NCBI GenBank assembly: GCA_022264855.1
Contig: JABYQU010000077.1
Coordinates: 42,245-106,244 of the forward strand
Direction: 5' to 3'
DNA: 64,000 bases
Source: Lenzites betulinus
Lineage: Eukaryota; Basidiomycota; Agaricomycetes; Polyporales; Polyporaceae
The notes under the pieces are model-generated. The model ran no database searches. It was not told where the DNA came from and worked only from the letters and a program-made list of their open reading frames with translations. Position 1 is the first letter of the stretch; the number at the start of each line of letters is the position of its first letter. The translations under genes were made by a program, and so were the position numbers. Positions 60,140-64,000 of the stretch are shown in pieces.

Positions 60140-61240
60140 TTCCCAAAGGCATCACTGAAGCGGCCGCGTGATCTTGTGGATAGCTCCAGTGACAAGAGTA
60201 AAGATACTACTTCAAGAAAAAAAAAACAAGAGGCAAGCGCAAGACACCTGATGTATGGCGTAAAGCTCTCGAAGCCGATGAATGGACATGTGTTGAGGCT
60301 CACCGAGTGCACTACAGTGGTTGCCAGAGTTGGATTGCCCTGCAGGCTGATAGGGAGTATGACCTCCGTAACTGGAATAACCATAAGCAGAAGTGCCCAC
60401 GTATCAGTGGGGTGGCAACACATTGTGTTGCACTTGTGAAGAAAGGCCCTGCATGTGTTAGTGTACGTCTGAAAGTAGATTTTGCCATCATACATGATCT
60501 GATACACCTATCTCACCTAGGGAAATGGAACCGAGGGCATTATGTCTTACTTCTAGACAAAAGGTCTCTCTGGCCCTGCACCATCCAATCCTGGAGAAAA
60601 ATCAGTCAAATATCATACTCGCACTGTTGCAGTGGTGAGTTTAGCAGTCTGCCACTAAGATGATCTTGCTTACCTAGCAATTGCAGATGCCTCCGATCAC
60701 ACAGCACTTCAGTGTGCTTCCGAAGACATCTGCAGCATTAGAGAAGAAAGTCAACATGGCAGAGGAGACGGACAAACCTCTGCAACCCGTTCTTGTTGCC
60801 TGTCAGCACCTTCAGGGACTGCAATACGAGGAGTATATCCTTCGCATCCAAACACAATCCCTTGGGGGTATTCTGCCCACATTTCGCGCATTGATAGCCC
60901 GCCAAGTCTTCCCATATACACCATTTCCATTCATTCAAGATCACGAGGTCAGAAAAGAGAAGGAATGTACCGAGGGAATGCCCATCAAGCCGAACCTGTT
61001 TGCCTCGAGCCCCGAGCCTCCAACTACTGGCAACTCCAAGCTTGAGGAGAGCTTGTGGACACGTGAAGAGCAGCATTACTTCGACAATACACTGAAGGGC
61101 TTTGCACACTGGGAAGTTGACTATCCGCACCATTTTGTCAAAGCAAAGGGGTGCACCAGCACGACAATGAACACCTCTGGAGTTTGCAACCAGTGCGAAG
61201 ACTTCATTCAAGAAAGCAGTATATTGGGTAAGCAGTACCC
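60140..61240 (+). pseudogene. degenerate zinc-finger-like repeat protein gene
   Basis: One frame gives KRPRDLVDSSSDKSKDTTSR up to a run of ten A (60217-60226). The continuing protein-like sequence is in the next frame: KTPDVWRKALEADEWTC, VEAHRVHYSGCQSWIALQ, YDLRNWNNHKQKCP. That block matches the C-x2-C ... NWxxH-x4-C pattern of a widespread basidiomycete repeat-associated protein, except that the first Cys is Tyr (codon 60313-60315). A later open part (60681-61230) has EYILRIQTQSLGGILPTFRA, AHWEVDYPHHFVKAKGC and GVCNQCEDF, again typical of that family. The frame change and lost Cys argue for decay. Confidence 0.45.
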
Positions 61241-61271
61241 AGTGTTACAATTCCTCCTATTTCTGGACTAT

Positions 61272-61421
61272 GACTCTATATGACTCGTTGCGACTCAGTA
61301 TGACTCCCAGTGACTCGTTGGACACTATGACTCGTTGTGACTCGATAGGACTCCCCTGGACTCATTATGACTTGTCGTGACTCTTCCTGAACTATGACTC
61401 ATGCAGAGCATGACTCGACTC
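61272..61421 (+). repeat. GACTC-rich imperfect repeat array
   Basis: Thirteen GACTC words in 150 bases, often as TATGACTCGTT, directly before a TATA box. The layout fits an upstream activating region in the LTR or promoter of a retroelement. Confidence 0.75.
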
Positions 61422-61427
61422 CACCTG

Positions 61428-61436
61428 TATATAAAA
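61428..61436 (+). promoter_or_regulatory. TATA box of the gag-like frame
   Basis: TATATAAAA followed by a C/T-rich probable leader. It stands about 250 bases before the methionine-free open frame. Confidence 0.6.
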
Positions 61437-61684
61437 CCCTAGGGGCTCACAGTAGAGCCCCAGCTTCGATCTCCTGTTCATACCTCGTACTCTCTGTTAT
61501 ACATCCTCAGGCTTGACGCCTTCCGAACCTCACCAGTGCGCTCGACAGCCACTAGTGAACGTTATCCTAACATTAGATCGAAGCTCTGGATTCCTCACCT
61601 CGTAACGGTGCAAGGACCCCATACCTGAGGAGGGTAACTCGAAGGTTACCTGCCCTATTCCGAACCCGAAACAACTCGCCCATC

Positions 61685-62293
61685 CTGGCCACTCGTTCAC
61701 GTCTCCCAATTCAAGAAGATAGCTCTTCAGAAGAACTACCTACCCCATCGCGCCCTTCACGCACACCCGCTTTCAACGACACTGCAGAAGAAGAAGAAAA
61801 CTTCTGGAACCCCCCTGAGGACCGCATCCCATCCGGACTCCTTGCGGACGACGAACAATCCCCATCTCCCCCAGACTCAAACGAGATTGTTCCCGACCCT
61901 CCTTCACCAGCAGACAATTCGTGGGAGGCATTCTATCAAGCAGTCATCAACGGACACAACGCCGCAAGAGAGCTTCACGAAGTAAACCAGGCCAACCCTC
62001 GCATTAACCCCCTGGCAATCCAACACGTTCGGGACGCTGCCTGGCACTTACTCCAAGCTATTCGCATCCTTCGGCACGACATTCCTTACCCCATCCCCGG
62101 ACAAGCCGTCGCATTTCCTGAGTGGCTTGAAATACACGCACACAACCTTCAGCAGCTAGTAGGAGTAACTCACCCCTACGACCCGGCATTTGCAACAACC
62201 GTCACACTTCTCCAAAACATTGCGGCAGCCCGCTTCCTAGTCAACCAGTGGGCCACATCCCAACCGTCCCAGTATCACGGACCAGACCACTAG
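61685..62293 (+). CDS. gag-like open frame with CTG in place of ATG
   Basis: A 202-residue frame containing no methionine at all. It begins LATRSRLPIQEDSSSEELPT at a CTG codon (61685-61687) with G at +4, where a retroelement Gag would be expected to start MATRSRLP. The frame stays open upstream to about 61576. An acidic Ser/Pro-rich N-terminus precedes a helical region (WEAFYQAVINGHNAARELHE, AIQHVRDAAWHLLQAIRIL, FPEWLEIHAHNLQQLVGV, LLQNIAAARFLVNQWA). Coding composition is consistent across the whole length. It may start at CTG, gain a start by splicing, or have lost its ATG. Gag identity is a guess from position and composition; no reverse transcriptase or CCHC knuckle is present. Confidence 0.45.
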   Translation: MATRSRLPIQEDSSSEELPTPSRPSRTPAFNDTAEEEENFWNPPEDRIPSGLLADDEQSPSPPDSNEIVPDPPSPADNSWEAFYQAVINGHNAARELHEVNQANPRINPLAIQHVRDAAWHLLQAIRILRHDIPYPIPGQAVAFPEWLEIHAHNLQQLVGVTHPYDPAFATTVTLLQNIAAARFLVNQWATSQPSQYHGPDH

Positions 62294-62315
62294 GAACGGA
62301 GAACAACTTACGTTT

Positions 62316-62441
62316 ATGACGGACGCGGACCTCAACTGCTATAACCTATTCCACTACTTCAACACTCACACAAGGAAAGACAACTACGAGGATGAAGGAC
62401 ACCGAATTAAGCTTTGCCAATACCAACCGTTGATACGGTAA
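62316..62441 (+). CDS. small 41-residue open frame
   Basis: MTDADLNCYNLFHYFNTHTR and on to a stop at 62439-62441. It lies 22 bases after the gag-like frame and has protein-like composition. It may be a downstream piece of the same element. Function unknown. Confidence 0.3.
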   Translation: MTDADLNCYNLFHYFNTHTRKDNYEDEGHRIKLCQYQPLIR

Positions 62442-63413
62442 GAGGTGCTCTGACGGCCGATAGCCGAGGGGTAGAGGACGTCTAGGTGTGTGATGAAGGG
62501 GAGTAAGGTCTCGAGCTCCCTAGGTTCGCTGGTAGGCCGGTCCGTATACTGTTTGCGCGCGAGCAGGGGGAGGTCTCTCGCACACCGGGTGGGAGCGCGC
62601 GCGGACTCGCGCTGTAGAAGGGGCGCGCGCAGAGGTAAACTCAGTAACGCAACGCGCGCAGGAATAACGCAACGCTCGCAGTCAGCCGCGGGGCTTCGCA
62701 ACGCAGTACGCACGCAGTAAAACGCAGGAGGAACGGAACAGACGCAATATACGCAACTGACGGTACGCTGTCACAGCGGAGAGGTCTCCAGTCGTCCTGC
62801 CTTGAAGGGGAAGCTGTTGCACGTTGAGAAGCGCGAGGGACACGTTCCCAGCAGTTGAGAGAGTGAGGGGTGGATTGTCTGGGGGGTTCGAATGCCCCGA
62901 AATGACTATGTACAAGAATGCCCGCAGGCTGAATCAAAAACACGTGCTACCATACGGAAGATAAGCGGAAACCGGGCCCAGGATGCCTCGCGCGCCGGGC
63001 GCACTCGCCGCGCGCGATCCGACTCTTCGCGCGCCTCGTGCGCGCGCCACTGATGCGCCCAGCGGACCCACGCGCGCGAGCAGCTAGGGCAGAGGGCTCT
63101 GGATAGCGACAGGCATCGCGCGCGCCGTGGTGAAGTGCCCGCGCGCATCTTGACCTTGCGCGCGATGGGCTACGCGCACTGCGCGCGCGACGTAGGGGGT
63201 ACCGAAGTGTGCGGTGGGCTCTGCGCGCGCTGTGGTTGGCGTGCGCGCGCAAGGGTGGAGAAGGAGGGTTTCTGGCCTGGAACGCCTGTGGAGCGTATCA
63301 TCTCCCCCCCACTAAAATCTTGACCGCCCTCGGTCAACGCGATCGATGCCGGGGGTCCTTGGAAGTATAAAAGGGGGGTGGGGTATAGGATAGAGGCCGA
63401 CCCTGCCGCCACC
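62442..63413. other. CGCG-rich intergenic region
   Basis: No convincing gene. GCGCGC words are dense between about 62980 and 63250 and recur inside the intron of the next gene. The minus-strand frame at 62384-62713 has no recognised motif. Confidence 0.5.
63366..63372 (+). promoter_or_regulatory. TATA box and Kozak context of the last gene
   Basis: TATAAAA lies 42-48 bases before ATG 63414, and the start is preceded by GCCGCCACC, a perfect Kozak-type context. Together they fix this start well. Confidence 0.7.
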
Positions 63414-64000
63414 ATGAGCATGACCCTAGAACAACTCTTGCAAGTCGGTGTCGAGCTGCGCAGCCTTCATCCTGACGCCACCCTGCCTAGGATCGACCGC
63501 GCGACCAATGCACTGCGTCGGGTCGTTGAGGGAGGACGTGGTTCGGAGGGGGACTTGCGCGCGCGCATAGCTGCCGTGGTGCGCGCCTTTGTGAGTCGCG
63601 CGCGCTGCCTCCGCGCGCTGTTGCTGACCGCGCGCGCAGGAGGCCCACTACATCGTCTACCCGCGCGGGGCCACGCTCGCGGAGCGCGTAGAGGCCGTCG
63701 AGGGGATCGTCGCGGCCATTCCGCCCGAATTCGGGCTCGCGCGCGTCTTTGAGGACGAGTTCTACGCCATGCGCACCAGAGTCGCGCCGATGATATTCAA
63801 TCAGTGGCTGCCGGTTCTCGCGCTGCTAGAACACCGCGCGCGCGAGTACCGCGACGCTCTTGTAGGCCTGCACGCGCTGGATCCAATGAACGCGCCAGCT
63901 CCGTCGACCCTGGTCCGCGTCGAAGGGCACTTGCAGGACATCCAGGACTTGAAGCGCGAGCTAGTCAACGCACAGTTCGCTTATGGGGAGGGGGACTTGG
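63414..64000 (+). CDS. hypothetical protein, 5' part only
   Basis: Exon 1 (63414-63590) reads MSMTLEQLLQVGVELRSLHP and ends in phase 0. A 49-base intron rich in CGCG (63591-63639, GTGAGT...CAG) follows. Exon 2 from 63640 continues EAHYIVYPRGATLAERVEAV and GLARVFEDEFYAMRTRVAP to the window edge without a stop, so the gene is cut off. The visible 160 residues are mostly helical and Leu/Arg/Glu-rich. No domain recognised. Confidence 0.65.

Larger units (their letters stand above)
58045..61260. mobile_element. AT-rich island with decayed repeat-type genes
   Basis: Base composition changes sharply from the GC-rich flanks to AT-rich sequence with long A/T words. The island holds degenerate frames resembling multi-copy basidiomycete repeat genes and borders a GACTC array with a TATA box. 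No terminal inverted repeats or target-site duplications were identified, so the element class and exact borders are open. Confidence 0.45.

Noticed and set aside
62880..62905. GGTTCGAAT resembling a tRNA T-arm
   Set aside because: The flanking stem pairs poorly and no D-arm, anticodon arm or acceptor stem can be folded around it.

Overview
The window looks like nuclear DNA of a basidiomycete fungus, most likely an Agaricomycete (Polyporales-like). The genes carry many short introns of about 48-70 bases with GT-AG ends. They include typical fungal proteins: an MSB2-type signalling mucin, a NUD1/CDC11-type septation or mitotic-exit scaffold, a TALE homeodomain factor, tandem F-box genes and a membrane-protein family with the signature DWYT..GETPC / CCCN that I associate with basidiomycetes. 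Coding positions are GC-rich. Gene models were built by hand from splice motifs. Where I give exon lengths, they sum to whole codons.

Layout. 0.8-4.9 kb: two tandem genes of the CCCN membrane-protein family; the second has an in-frame stop. 8.0-12.2 kb: two tandem F-box genes, both damaged at the F-box. 13.2-14.3 kb (minus): an unknown Ser/Pro-rich protein. 15.5-18.5 kb: a class II (FBA-type) aldolase followed by a DenD-like D-erythronate dehydrogenase, suggesting a small four-carbon acid-sugar catabolic pair. 19.5-23.0 kb (minus): MSB2 mucin. 24.7-25.8 kb: DUG3-like class II glutamine amidotransferase. 26.1-27.9 kb (minus): third CCCN-family gene. 29.6-37.0 kb: two epoxide hydrolase paralogues with identical exon lengths, flanking a very acidic gene and a hexamer-like repeat. 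37.3-38.0 kb (minus): a small unknown gene. 38.6-44.5 kb: the long NUD1/CDC11-like LRR protein.

44.5-52.1 kb has no gene I can support and leads into the homeodomain gene at 52.1-54.1 kb. From about 58.0 kb the sequence turns abruptly AT-rich, with degenerate open frames typical of repeat-associated basidiomycete genes. Next come a GACTC repeat array, a TATA box and a methionine-free gag-like frame (61.3-62.4 kb). The window ends in a CGCG-rich stretch and the 5' part of an unknown gene with strong TATA and Kozak signals.

Functional themes are signalling and cell-cycle control (MSB2, NUD1/CDC11, homeobox), detoxification or epoxide metabolism, sugar-acid catabolism and glutathione turnover. 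No CRISPR array, rRNA or tRNA was recognised.
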